41,183 nt of DNA from an uncultured Oscillospiraceae bacterium (GTDB taxonomy: Bacteria; Bacillota; Clostridia; Oscillospirales; Oscillospiraceae). Positions within the stretch are counted from its first letter, which is position 1, and each line of letters opens with the position of its first letter. Where the stretch lies: contig CANRLF010000016.1 of the NCBI GenBank assembly GCA_947631395.1, positions 1 through 41,183 of the forward strand, given 5' to 3'. Under the pieces are notes generated by a model that was not told where the DNA came from, searched no databases, and saw nothing but the letters and a program-made list of their open reading frames with translations. This document shows, in pieces, positions 8,433 to 16,179 of the stretch. Made by a program: the position numbers and the translations under genes.

Positions 8433-8990
8433 ATGGAGGACACGGAGATCATTGATCTATATTTTGCCCGGGATCAGAGGGCGATCGCTGAGACGGGCGC
8501 GAAGTTCGGGGCGTATCTTATACGGGTGGCGAAAAATGTGCTTGAAAATCACGAGGACGCGGAGGAGTGCGTCAACGATACATACATTTCGGCGTGGAAC
8601 GCCATGCCGCCCCACCGGCCGGACGTTCTGCGGGTGTTTCTCGGGAAAATTACCAGGAGGATAAGCCTTAACCGCCTGAGGGCGCGTCGCGCTTACAAGC
8701 GGGGCGGGGGCGGGGCGGAGGTGGCTATCGAGGAGCTTTCGGAGATATTGCGGGATCCCCGGGATACGGAGGGGACGGTGGAGGCCGAGGAGCTTACAGA
8801 GGCCATAAAACTGTTTTTGAAAAGACTTTCGGACAGGGAGCGGGGGATCTTCCTGCGGCGGTACTGGTATTTTGACAGCGTGTCCCGGATCGCGAGCTCG
8901 CTGGGGCTCAGCGAGGGCACGGTAAAGTCGTCCCTTCACAGGACGAGGAAAAAGCTTAAAAATCATCTTGAAAAGGAGGGCTGGCTGTGA
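8433..8990 (+). CDS. ECF-type RNA polymerase sigma factor
   Basis: 185-residue extracytoplasmic-function sigma factor. Region 2 (about 10-80) carries AYLIRVAKNVLENHEDAEECVNDTYISAW, the usual core-binding and -10 recognition segment. Region 4 (about 125-180) carries LSDRERGIFLRRYWYFDSVSRIASSLGLSEGTVKSSLHRTRKKL, a clear -35-binding HTH. I chose ATG 8433 because of the AAGGGGGG RBS 7 nt upstream; an in-frame ATG at 8403 would add MGKRQKGGKF and one at 8292 a longer non-family extension. Its stop overlaps the next start (GTGA), tying it to a membrane protein as is usual for sigma/anti-sigma pairs. Confidence 0.9.
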   Translation: MEDTEIIDLYFARDQRAIAETGAKFGAYLIRVAKNVLENHEDAEECVNDTYISAWNAMPPHRPDVLRVFLGKITRRISLNRLRARRAYKRGGGGAEVAIEELSEILRDPRDTEGTVEAEELTEAIKLFLKRLSDRERGIFLRRYWYFDSVSRIASSLGLSEGTVKSSLHRTRKKLKNHLEKEGWL

Positions 8991-10489
8991 ATATTGAGAT
9001 GCTCGTTGACGCCATAGGCGAGGTAAACCCGGAGTTCGTTATCCGGGCTGATGAGCTCGCGCCCGGAAAGGGCGGCGTCGCGGTCAGGAGGGCGGGACTT
9101 ATAATACTGGCGGCGGCCCTTGTCGCGGCGCTGACTGTCGTGACGGCAATGGCGGTATCAAATAAGGTGCGGGAGGCGGTTTTTGAGTTTTTTAAGGCGG
9201 CGGACGTGGCCGATGTGGATAATGAGCGGGGGCATCTTGACGACAACGCCGCAAGGCCGGGAGAGCAGTCGCCGGGGATGAGCGTCGGGAGCTTTAAGGT
9301 CCTGAGTGGCGGCGCAATGGAGAGTTACAGGATAGAGGGCTACTGCGACGTGTGGCAGGGCGTGGTCATAGCTCATCCGGGCAAGCCCGACGAGTGGTGG
9401 ATAAACACGAATTACTTCACGCCATCCGGGGGACTTTTGCGGGAGATGACGGAATGGCACGAGGTCGATGTGAAAGCGCGCGGCGTAGACGTACGTTTCC
9501 GCTGGAGCGAGCAGGGCGGAGCTCTGGCGGTACACACGCCATATCAGGACCCGGGCGTTCGCGAGGATTTTCCAAAATATTCGGTTGTCACAAAGGAAAA
9601 TCTGAAGGACAAGCTGATTATTGAGCTATATGACGGCGGGGCTTTTCCGGCGGTCTACGACATACGCGCGGGTAAGGTCACCGAGCCCTTTGCCGGGATA
9701 AGCCGGGAGCCGACGGAGCCGGTTTTCGCGAATAGCATCAGCTTCAGCTCAGACCTTCACTACGCGATCTTCAGCGAGGGCCTGTTGCGCAGCGAAAGGG
9801 GGGATGAGCTGTACCTTGCGGATCTTAAGAGCGGAGCTGTCCTCACGGTGGCGGAGGTGTGCGGTATGGAGCGGGTGAACGAGGCGTGGTTTTACGGGGA
9901 CGGCACGATCATCGGCTATTACCTCAGCCCCGATTACAGATTTGACTTCCGCGCGGTCGACCTTGCGACAGGCGAGGTCACGGCGGCGCTCCGCGACGCG
10001 CCCATGGCACACCGGGAGCGTTATACGTGGGGCTCGCCGGAGGATGAGTATCGGGACGCGCTCCTCGGCAGGACTCACGAGGGAGTGGGAGAAGCGGAGG
10101 GAGTGATAAATGTGTCGGGCTCGCGGGCCGTGCTGTGGAGGGACAGTGACGGCGGAGTTTCGGTCCTGGACCTGATAACGGGCGAGCGGTGGCTGGTACC
10201 GGGCCTTTCGGACGCGGAGGGCGATCTGGCGCCCGTAGCAAGCCCGCTGGGGGATAAGCTCTTCGATACGGTGGAGCGTGAAGGGGAGGATGCCCTTACG
10301 TCCCTTTATGTGCTGGATGTGGAGGGGCACAGGCTGTCCGTTCTTGATCGCGCCGGTACGGCTGAGTACAATGTGGTGGGCTGGCTTGACGACGACAGGG
10401 TGTATTTTCTGACGGACGCCCACTATGACTGGGATGAGGACAATAAAACGTACCCGCACCAGTATATGTACGCTTACAGGTTGGACTGA
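8987..10489 (+). CDS. Single-pass membrane protein, probable sigma-factor partner with propeller-like outer domain
   Basis: 500 residues: a cytoplasmic N-terminus of about 35, one transmembrane helix (about 36-58, AGLIILAAALVAALTVVTAMAV), then about 440 extracytoplasmic residues. The outer part has repeated strands ending in aromatic or acidic turns (LHYAIFSEG, RAVDLATGEVT, RAVLWRDSDGG, SVLDLITGERW, DDDRVYFLTDAHYDWDED), which looks like a TolB/WD-like beta-propeller. No zinc-binding anti-sigma motif is visible. The GTG start overlaps the sigma-factor stop, with GGAGG upstream. Position and topology suggest that it anchors and inhibits the ECF sigma factor and senses an envelope signal. This is inferred from context; the family was not recognised by sequence. 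Confidence 0.75.
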   Translation: MNIEMLVDAIGEVNPEFVIRADELAPGKGGVAVRRAGLIILAAALVAALTVVTAMAVSNKVREAVFEFFKAADVADVDNERGHLDDNAARPGEQSPGMSVGSFKVLSGGAMESYRIEGYCDVWQGVVIAHPGKPDEWWINTNYFTPSGGLLREMTEWHEVDVKARGVDVRFRWSEQGGALAVHTPYQDPGVREDFPKYSVVTKENLKDKLIIELYDGGAFPAVYDIRAGKVTEPFAGISREPTEPVFANSISFSSDLHYAIFSEGLLRSERGDELYLADLKSGAVLTVAEVCGMERVNEAWFYGDGTIIGYYLSPDYRFDFRAVDLATGEVTAALRDAPMAHRERYTWGSPEDEYRDALLGRTHEGVGEAEGVINVSGSRAVLWRDSDGGVSVLDLITGERWLVPGLSDAEGDLAPVASPLGDKLFDTVEREGEDALTSLYVLDVEGHRLSVLDRAGTAEYNVVGWLDDDRVYFLTDAHYDWDEDNKTYPHQYMYAYRLD

Positions 10490-10509
10490 TATAAATAAAA
10501 CTCTTCAAC

Positions 10510-10538
10510 AAAAGGAACCGCTTGGGCGGTTCCTTTTT
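10510..10538 (+). terminator. Intrinsic terminator after the sigma/partner operon
   Basis: GGAACCGC-TTGG-GCGGTTCC followed by TTTTT, 21 nt after the stop codon. Confidence 0.9.
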
Positions 10539-10563
10539 AATGGTGGAGGGGAGAGATTTGGTA

Positions 10564-10591
10564 TTGAAAATCGGGAGAAAAGTGATAAAGT
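10564..10591 (+). promoter_or_regulatory. Probable promoter of the MATE gene
   Basis: TTGAAA (10564-10569) and an extended -10 TGATAAAGT (hexamer 10586-10591), spacer 16 nt. It lies between the upstream terminator and the MATE start. Confidence 0.5.
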
Positions 10592-10634
10592 ATTAGTATA
10601 ACACATCACATCAAATAAAAAAGGAACAGGGAAA

Positions 10635-12146
10635 ATGGCGGTTATGGGATCAAGGGAGAATAAGACGGTGGTCACGGCGCTGGATGGGCTGGGGTATGGA
10701 AAGCCCGGGGATCCGGGGGAGACGGGGCGGGTCGGAAGGGCTGTGACGCCGGAGGGGATAACGAGGAGAAGGATATACAGGGACGTACTGCTTATCGCGC
10801 TGCCGAGTCTTGTGGAGCTGGTGCTGACACAGTTGACGTCCATCGCGGACCAGATGATGGTAGGGCACCTGCCGGGGAACGAGGGGATAGTGGCCCTGAC
10901 GGCGGTGGGGCTGGCCTCACAGCCGAAATTTTTGCTGATGACCATGATCCAGGCAATGAACGTGGGGGCCACGGCGGTGATAGCGCGGTTCAGGGGCCGT
11001 CAGAAGCAGGATAGGTGCAACGACGTATTCAAGCACGCCATGCTTTTGAACCTTTTGATGAGCGTCCTTTTCATGCTGGTGGGGCTGGCCACGAGCAGGT
11101 GGCTCATAAGCTTCATGGGCGGCACGGGCATCTCCGAGGAGGCCCTGGGGCTGGGGAAGCAGTATCTGGACATACAGCTATACGGCTTCGTGCCGCTGTG
11201 CATGACCATAACGGTGACGGCGGCGCTGAGGGGCATTGGCGACACGAAAACGCCCATGATATACAACACCATAGCAAACGTGGTGAACCTGGGCTTTAAC
11301 TACGTGATGATATACGGCCACTTCGGCGTTCCGAAGATGGGCGTGGCGGGGGCGTCCTGGGCGACGAACATCGGCCAGATGGTGGCCTTTGTCATCGCCA
11401 TGTGGGTGAGCCTGGGGAAGAGGCGGTATGTGTACATAGACCTCAGGGAGAAGTTCGCCTTCAACCGGGGGCTGATGGGGGACATCGTGAATATCGGTGT
11501 GCCGTCCATGATAGAACAGCTGCTTATGCGGCTGGGGCTAATCATATATACCCGGCAGGTCACGGGCCTGGGGGACACGGTGTACGCCACGCACAACGTG
11601 CTGATGAGCATACAGTCAATGAGCTTTATGATGGGTCAGGCATTCGCCAACGCGGCCACCACGCTTATGGGTCAGTCCATCGGCAAGCGGCGGTATGACA
11701 TGTCGGCGGTGTACATGCGAAGGACGAGAGATCTGGGGATAGTGGCGTCGCTTTTCGTGGCGCTGGTGCTGGTGACGCTGAACAGGCAGATAATCGCCAT
11801 GTTCAAAAATGACCCGACGGTCATAAATATGGGCGCGCCGATACTGTACCTTCTGGCGGCCTCACAGCCGCTTCAGGCGGACCAGTTCATTGTATCAGGC
11901 GGGCTCAGGGGCGCGGGGGACACGCGCTTTACGGCGGTGGTCATGGCAATCACGGTGCTGGGGCTCAGGAGCGGGCTCGCGATAATCACGATAAATTACA
12001 TGAATCTGGGGCTCTGGGGGGCGTGGATAGCCCTGGTCATCGACCAGTGCTCCAGGACGTTCATAATGGCGCTGAGGTACCACTCCGGACGCTGGAAGGA
12101 GATAAGTAGGAGCTTTAAGCATTCGCATGGAACGGCGGAGGGGTGA
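10635..12146 (+). CDS. MATE-family multidrug/toxin exporter
   Basis: 503-residue inner-membrane antiporter with about 12 transmembrane helices in two homologous halves. The first half starts YRDVLLIALPSLVELVLTQLTSIADQMMVGHL, matching the MATE N-terminal helix with its conserved Pro and Asp. The paired QLYGFVPLCMTITVTAALRGIGDTKTP and QFIVSGGLRGAGDTRF mark the repeat (the typical RGxGDT of both halves). A hydrophilic N-terminal extension of about 45 residues (MAVMGSRENK...ITRRRIYRD) is longer than usual; a downstream start is possible, but AAAGGAA fits ATG 10635. The export substrate is unknown. It is a single-gene unit with its own terminator in the following repeat. Confidence 0.92.
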   Translation: MAVMGSRENKTVVTALDGLGYGKPGDPGETGRVGRAVTPEGITRRRIYRDVLLIALPSLVELVLTQLTSIADQMMVGHLPGNEGIVALTAVGLASQPKFLLMTMIQAMNVGATAVIARFRGRQKQDRCNDVFKHAMLLNLLMSVLFMLVGLATSRWLISFMGGTGISEEALGLGKQYLDIQLYGFVPLCMTITVTAALRGIGDTKTPMIYNTIANVVNLGFNYVMIYGHFGVPKMGVAGASWATNIGQMVAFVIAMWVSLGKRRYVYIDLREKFAFNRGLMGDIVNIGVPSMIEQLLMRLGLIIYTRQVTGLGDTVYATHNVLMSIQSMSFMMGQAFANAATTLMGQSIGKRRYDMSAVYMRRTRDLGIVASLFVALVLVTLNRQIIAMFKNDPTVINMGAPILYLLAASQPLQADQFIVSGGLRGAGDTRFTAVVMAITVLGLRSGLAIITINYMNLGLWGAWIALVIDQCSRTFIMALRYHSGRWKEISRSFKHSHGTAEG

Positions 12147-12851
12147 AGGGGGGATTGGGTACGGACTCCCCTCAGTCTCGCTACGCTCGACAGCTCCCCT
12201 CAGAGAGGGGAGCCTTTTTTCGCCTGCGGGCGGGACGGGGGGAATATTGTTGCGGCTGGCGCCGCGGATCCCACCTCATCCCTGCCCTTCCCCGCCCGGG
12301 CGGGGAAGGCGGCCACGCGGGGGAGGTAGGGGCGAGGGAGGAGGGGTTGCGCACGGCTATGGCCTCGACCCCTCAGTCTCGCTGCGCTCGACAGCTCCCC
12401 TTACGAAGGGGGAGCTTAATTTAAAAGGAGCGGCCGGGGGGCCGCGTATTTTTATTTTCGCCTGCGGGCGGGACGGGGGAATATTGTTGCGGCTTCGCCG
12501 CTTATCCCACCTCATCCCTGCCCTTCCCCGCCGGGGCGGGGAAGGCGGCCACGCGGGGGAGGTGGGGCGAGGGAGGAAGGGTTTGCCGGGGCCCGGAATG
12601 GGAGGTGCGGCAGTGGTCGATACCCTCGACCCCTCAGTCTCGCTGCGCTCGACAGCTCCCCTTACGAAGGGGAGCTTAATTTAAAAGGAGCGGCCCGGGA
12701 GGGCCGCGGATTTTATTGCCTGCGGGCGGGGGCGGGCGGGTTTGGAACCCGCCCCTACGGGTTGTTTGGAGAATTTTCCTATTTAGCCGTAGGGGAGGGT
12801 TCTAAACCCTCCCGTTTTAATTTGCGCCGGAGGCGTGACATTTTGGGGGTA
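12147..12851 (+). repeat. Intergenic mosaic repeat block R2 (two rounds of modules)
   Basis: 705 nt between the converging MATE and CAP/SLH genes, with no supported gene. It contains CTCCCCTCAGTCTCGC...GAGAGGGGAGCC (12165-12220), CCACCTCATCCCTGCCCTTCC...CGGGGAAGGCGGCCACGCGGG twice (about 12271-12326 and 12507-12562), CCCCTCAGTCTCGCTGCGCTCGACAGCTCCCCTTACGAAGGGG twice (about 12370-12413 and 12630-12673), a GTAGGGGAGGGTTCTAAACCCTCCCG hairpin (about 12791-12816) and a GCGCCGGAGGCG module. The internal duplication shows that the modules move or expand as sets. Confidence 0.85.
12193..12220 (+). terminator. Terminator of the MATE gene, within repeat R2
   Basis: GCTCCCCTC-AGA-GAGGGGAGC (9-bp perfect stem) followed by CTTTTTT, 47 nt after the MATE stop codon. 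The same hairpin recurs in other repeat blocks. Confidence 0.85.
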
Positions 12852-12887
12852 TAAAAAACAGGCCGATGTGGGTGAGACATCGGCCTG
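12852..12887 (-). terminator. Terminator of the aromatic operon / CAP-SLH gene
   Basis: On the minus strand CAGGCCGATGT-CTCACCC-ACATCGGCCTG is followed by TTTTTTAT. It is an 11-bp perfect stem located 14 nt after the CAP/SLH stop codon. Confidence 0.92.
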
Positions 12888-12901
12888 GGGGGGTTGGGAT
12901 A

Positions 12902-14494
12902 TTACGTGAGGGAGGTTATGCGGCAGAGGACGGCGGACATGGCGGAGCGGACCATGGGGGAGGAGGCGTTGAAGAGTCCGCCGGAGGCGCCCTCCAGTAT
13001 GCCGGCGCGGTACCAGCTGTATATGAGCTTGCCGTAGGGGTCGGACTCCTTCACGTCCGGGATGGAGCCGGAGGGGACGGTGACCTTTTCGGCCTTGGCG
13101 GAGGCGGGGATGGCGGGGTCCATGATGCGCAGGACGTCAAGGCGGGTGGCCGTTTCCTCCAGGGAGCCGTAGGGGTACTCGGCCTCGTTTATAAGGCCGT
13201 TCATAACGCAGTAGTCATAGGCGCCGGCCTTCCAGTCGTTGACCGTCGGGTCGGTATCCCCACGGAAACGGGCGGCGATCCTGGCGGCGAAGGTCACGAC
13301 CTGGGCCAGGGTGAGCTCCGTGTCAGGCTCAAAGGTCACGTCGCTGGTGCCCTTTATGAGACCGGCCTCGGTGCCGGCCTTGACGTAGGGGTAGAACCAG
13401 TCGGAGGTCTTTACGTCGCGGAAGGGCAGGGAGGAGCCGGAGGGGAGATGCTGGGGGTCGAAGAACTCCACGGTGTACTTAAAGTCCGCCGCGCCGCCGG
13501 AGCGATACTTCACGCCGGAGACGGTGACGGTGTACACGCCCTCATATGTCTCGATGCCGGAGGGGCGGAATATGACGCAGTTGTTGACGCCGTAATTTTC
13601 GGTGTCCACGTTGAAATACTCGCCGCTGTTGGAGGGGGTGTAGCCGGAGCCCCTGAAGGTCCAGGTCCGGCCGTCGGAGGCCCTGGTGAGGGTCACGGTG
13701 ACGGAGGACAGGGAGGGGGCGGCATATTTTTCGGGGTTAAGGGTGACGCTCCAAGCACAGCTGGGGGAGAAGAGGCCGTCGGGGAAATAGCCGGAGGACG
13801 GCCAGGCGATGATGTCGTAATCGGGGGCGGAGCCGCCGCGGTCAAGGACGTACTCGGCGGAGAAGAAGCCGCTGCCGGTCCTTGAGGGCACGGCCCCGAA
13901 GCCGGTCTTGGACATGGTGGGGTCCAGCTGCCAGCGGCGGTGGCCAAGGCGGTCCACGTTGCTGGAGTCGGAGTCGTCCATCCACATGTCGACGCTGAAG
14001 GGAATGGGGCCGCGGTCAGTGGAGACGGTGGCCATGGCGATATTGGAGCTGGAGGCGCCGGTGGCACCTAGCTCATAGAGCGCCTCGTCCATGCCCTCGG
14101 GCCGGGAGGGGGCGTGGCTCAGGGAGCCGTTTGCGGCGTTTAGGAAGGCGCCGGCCTGGGCCGTGCGGGTGTAGGCGTCGTCAAGCTCCACCGGGCCCAG
14201 ACCCGCAAGACGCCTGAGGGCGTTGAGCCGGGCAAGGCCGCTGTTGAGGTGGTCGGCCTTGAGGGTGCCGGCGGACCAGGGGGAGGCGTAGCTGGGCGCG
14301 GTCTCGTTGAATGGACCGGAGGCCGGGGAGGGGGCATCCAGAAGTGCCGCGATGTCCTCCATAGACAGCTTTTCCACGGATGTGGCGCCGCTCTTGAGCT
14401 CCCGGACGGAGGCCGCCCGGGCATTGACAGGAGCGAGGCACACCACAAGTGAAAGTCCAAGGCAGAGGATCCTTGACAGTGATGACTTTTTCAA
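12902..14494 (-). CDS. Secreted CAP-domain protein with S-layer-homology repeats
   Basis: 530 residues. A signal peptide (1-28; KKSSLSRIL then a hydrophobic core, cleavage near ARA) is followed by a CAP/SCP-like domain (about 80-235) with LNALRRLAGL, LSHAPSR and GHRRWQLDP. A beta-rich linker follows (about 245-350), then three SLH-like units (about 356-530; FRDVKTSDWFYPYVKAGTEAGLIKGT...F.P...LT.AQ...). SLH domains normally hold proteins to cell-wall pyruvylated polymers, so it should sit at the cell surface; the CAP function is unknown. The TTG start has GGGAGG 7 nt upstream. It begins only 33 nt after the aroQ stop with no terminator between, so it appears to be the last gene of the aromatic operon. 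Confidence 0.88.
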   Translation of the reverse strand: MKKSSLSRILCLGLSLVVCLAPVNARAASVRELKSGATSVEKLSMEDIAALLDAPSPASGPFNETAPSYASPWSAGTLKADHLNSGLARLNALRRLAGLGPVELDDAYTRTAQAGAFLNAANGSLSHAPSRPEGMDEALYELGATGASSSNIAMATVSTDRGPIPFSVDMWMDDSDSSNVDRLGHRRWQLDPTMSKTGFGAVPSRTGSGFFSAEYVLDRGGSAPDYDIIAWPSSGYFPDGLFSPSCAWSVTLNPEKYAAPSLSSVTVTLTRASDGRTWTFRGSGYTPSNSGEYFNVDTENYGVNNCVIFRPSGIETYEGVYTVTVSGVKYRSGGAADFKYTVEFFDPQHLPSGSSLPFRDVKTSDWFYPYVKAGTEAGLIKGTSDVTFEPDTELTLAQVVTFAARIAARFRGDTDPTVNDWKAGAYDYCVMNGLINEAEYPYGSLEETATRLDVLRIMDPAIPASAKAEKVTVPSGSIPDVKESDPYGKLIYSWYRAGILEGASGGLFNASSPMVRSAMSAVLCRITSLT

Positions 14495-14527
14495 AGCAGC
14501 ACCTCCCTGATGATATGTAGCTTTACG

Positions 14528-14953
14528 TTATTTTCCCGCGAGATACCGAAGGGCGTCGAGGTAGCCGTCAAAGCCCCGGCCCTTTACGGTCAGGGCGCAG
14601 GCTGAGCGGATATAGCTTATTTTACGAAATTCGTCCCTTGAGTCGGGGTCGGATATGTGGACCTCCACCGTGGGGATGCCCACGGCCTTGACTGCGTCAA
14701 GGAGGGCGACGCTGGTGTGGGTGTAGGCACCGGGGTTTATTATGATACCGTCTATACGGCCGTAAGCCCCCTGGATGGCGTCAACAAGGGCGCCCTCGTG
14801 GTTGGACTGGAAAAACTCCACCTCCACGCCAAGAGCGCGGGCCTCGTCGCTTATGAGCCGGAGCAGGTCGGCATAGGTGCTCTTTCCGTATATGTCGGGC
14901 TCCCTTATACCGAGCATATTGAGGTTTGGGCCGTTAATAACGAGTATTTTCAC
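14528..14953 (-). CDS. aroQ: 3-dehydroquinate dehydratase, type II
   Basis: Third step of the shikimate pathway: dehydrates 3-dehydroquinate to 3-dehydroshikimate. 141 residues, the normal length of the dodecameric type II enzyme. It begins KILVINGPNLNMLGIREPDIYG, which holds the conserved GPNLNxLGxREPxxYG with the catalytic Arg and Tyr. FFQSNHEGALVDAIQ, INPGAYTHTSVALLDA and VEVHISD follow, supplying the conserved Asn, His and Glu/His residues. GTG 14953 was chosen: GGAG lies upstream and longer in-frame starts would run deep into the previous gene. It overlaps the aroE-aroK gene by 20 nt. Confidence 0.95.
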   Translation of the reverse strand: MKILVINGPNLNMLGIREPDIYGKSTYADLLRLISDEARALGVEVEFFQSNHEGALVDAIQGAYGRIDGIIINPGAYTHTSVALLDAVKAVGIPTVEVHISDPDSRDEFRKISYIRSACALTVKGRGFDGYLDALRYLAGK

Positions 14954-16178
14954 AAAAATCACTCCAGATCTTTCCGGCGCACTGCTCGAGAGTGCCGTCG
15001 TTTTTGACGGTGACGTCGGCAAAGGCGGTGTAGAGCGGGTCGCGGGTATCAAAGAGCGCCCGAAGTCCCTCAAGCCCGCCGGCGGAGAGGGGACGGCCGC
15101 GGGTGGTCAGCCGCTCCAGGTCCCGGTCCACCCGGTAGATCCTGCCGGACTGGCGCAGGAGCTCATAATTTTCAGGTACGGTGACGCATCCGCCGCCAGT
15201 GGTGACTATACGGCCGCCCCGGGCGCATATGTCACGGAGGGCCTGGGTCTCGATGCGGCGGAACTCCGCCTCGCCCCGGCCGGTTATTATATCGGAGGGC
15301 TTGGCCCCCCAGTGGGCAAGGATATATTTGTCCACGTCCACCAGACTGCGGCCTGACTTCTGGGACAGGAACTTGCCGACGGTGGACTTCCCGCAACCGG
15401 GCATACCGATGAGGACGATATTCGTGGACTCCCGGGCGAGCCGGTCTGTCACCGTCTCGATGGCGGAGGCGTCGAGGCTCTTGTCGAAGAACAGCTCCTC
15501 CGCCGCCTTGGCCTGGGCCACCAGCATGGCAAGGCCGCCGGCGTGGGGGATGCCGAGCTTTTCGGCCTGCATTATAAGGCCGGGGCGGAGGGGGTTGAAG
15601 ATGACGTCCATCACGCCCTCAAGTTTTGGGAAGGCCAGAAGGTCCACGGGGGAGTCGGGGCAGTTGGGGAACATGCCCACGGGGGTGGTGTTTATGAGCA
15701 TCTGGGCGTCCGCGTTTTTCTCAAGATTGCCGTAATTGTTCTCGCCGTTTCTTGAGATGACGACGATTTCGCTGGCTCCAAGGGAACCAGCCGCCGCCAC
15801 GGCGGTGTGGGAGGTGCCCCCTGAACCCAATATTACCACTTTTTTACCCGAAAAATCAAGCCCCGCGCGCAAAATAGCGTATTCCAGGCCATATTTATCC
15901 GTGTTGTAGCCGAAAAGACGGCCCTTTCGGTTGACGACCGTGTTCACGGCTCCGATGTCACGGGCCGCCGGGTCCACCTCGTCAAGGTATTTGAATACCT
16001 CCTGCTTATAGGGGATGGTCACGTTCACGGCCCCGAGATCCGGCCGGCGCAGAAAGCCCTCCAGCTCCTCCGGCTCCAGCTCATAGAGCTTATAGCCGCG
16101 GCAACCGAAACGGCGGTGTATCTGGGGGGACCAGCTGTGACTGAGCTTCCGGCCGATGAGGCCAACGACCCGGCGCAC
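14934..16178 (-). CDS. Fused shikimate dehydrogenase - shikimate kinase
   Basis: 414-residue bifunctional enzyme covering shikimate pathway steps 4 and 5. Residues 1 to about 250 are AroE: SHSWSPQIH substrate loop, NVTIPYK with catalytic Lys58, GYNTDKYG with Asp94, and ILGSGGTSHTA for NADP. Residues about 252-414 are AroK: Walker A GMPGCGKST (258-266), DVDKYI, GEAEFRRIE, TTGGGCV and the lid TRGRPL. Both halves keep their catalytic residues. GTG 16178 is preferred over ATG 16241 because AGGAGG, located in the end of pheA, is 6 nt upstream and the longer form adds unrelated residues. It starts 1 nt after the pheA stop. Confidence 0.93.
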   Translation of the reverse strand: MRRVVGLIGRKLSHSWSPQIHRRFGCRGYKLYELEPEELEGFLRRPDLGAVNVTIPYKQEVFKYLDEVDPAARDIGAVNTVVNRKGRLFGYNTDKYGLEYAILRAGLDFSGKKVVILGSGGTSHTAVAAAGSLGASEIVVISRNGENNYGNLEKNADAQMLINTTPVGMFPNCPDSPVDLLAFPKLEGVMDVIFNPLRPGLIMQAEKLGIPHAGGLAMLVAQAKAAEELFFDKSLDASAIETVTDRLARESTNIVLIGMPGCGKSTVGKFLSQKSGRSLVDVDKYILAHWGAKPSDIITGRGEAEFRRIETQALRDICARGGRIVTTGGGCVTVPENYELLRQSGRIYRVDRDLERLTTRGRPLSAGGLEGLRALFDTRDPLYTAFADVTVKNDGTLEQCAGKIWSDFCENTRY

Positions 16179-16179
16179 C

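Noticed and set aside
12127-12684. 185-codon open frame through repeat block R2
   Set aside because: Translation simply repeats the DNA modules (PSVSLRSTAPL... twice), overlaps the MATE gene end, and has no conserved protein character.
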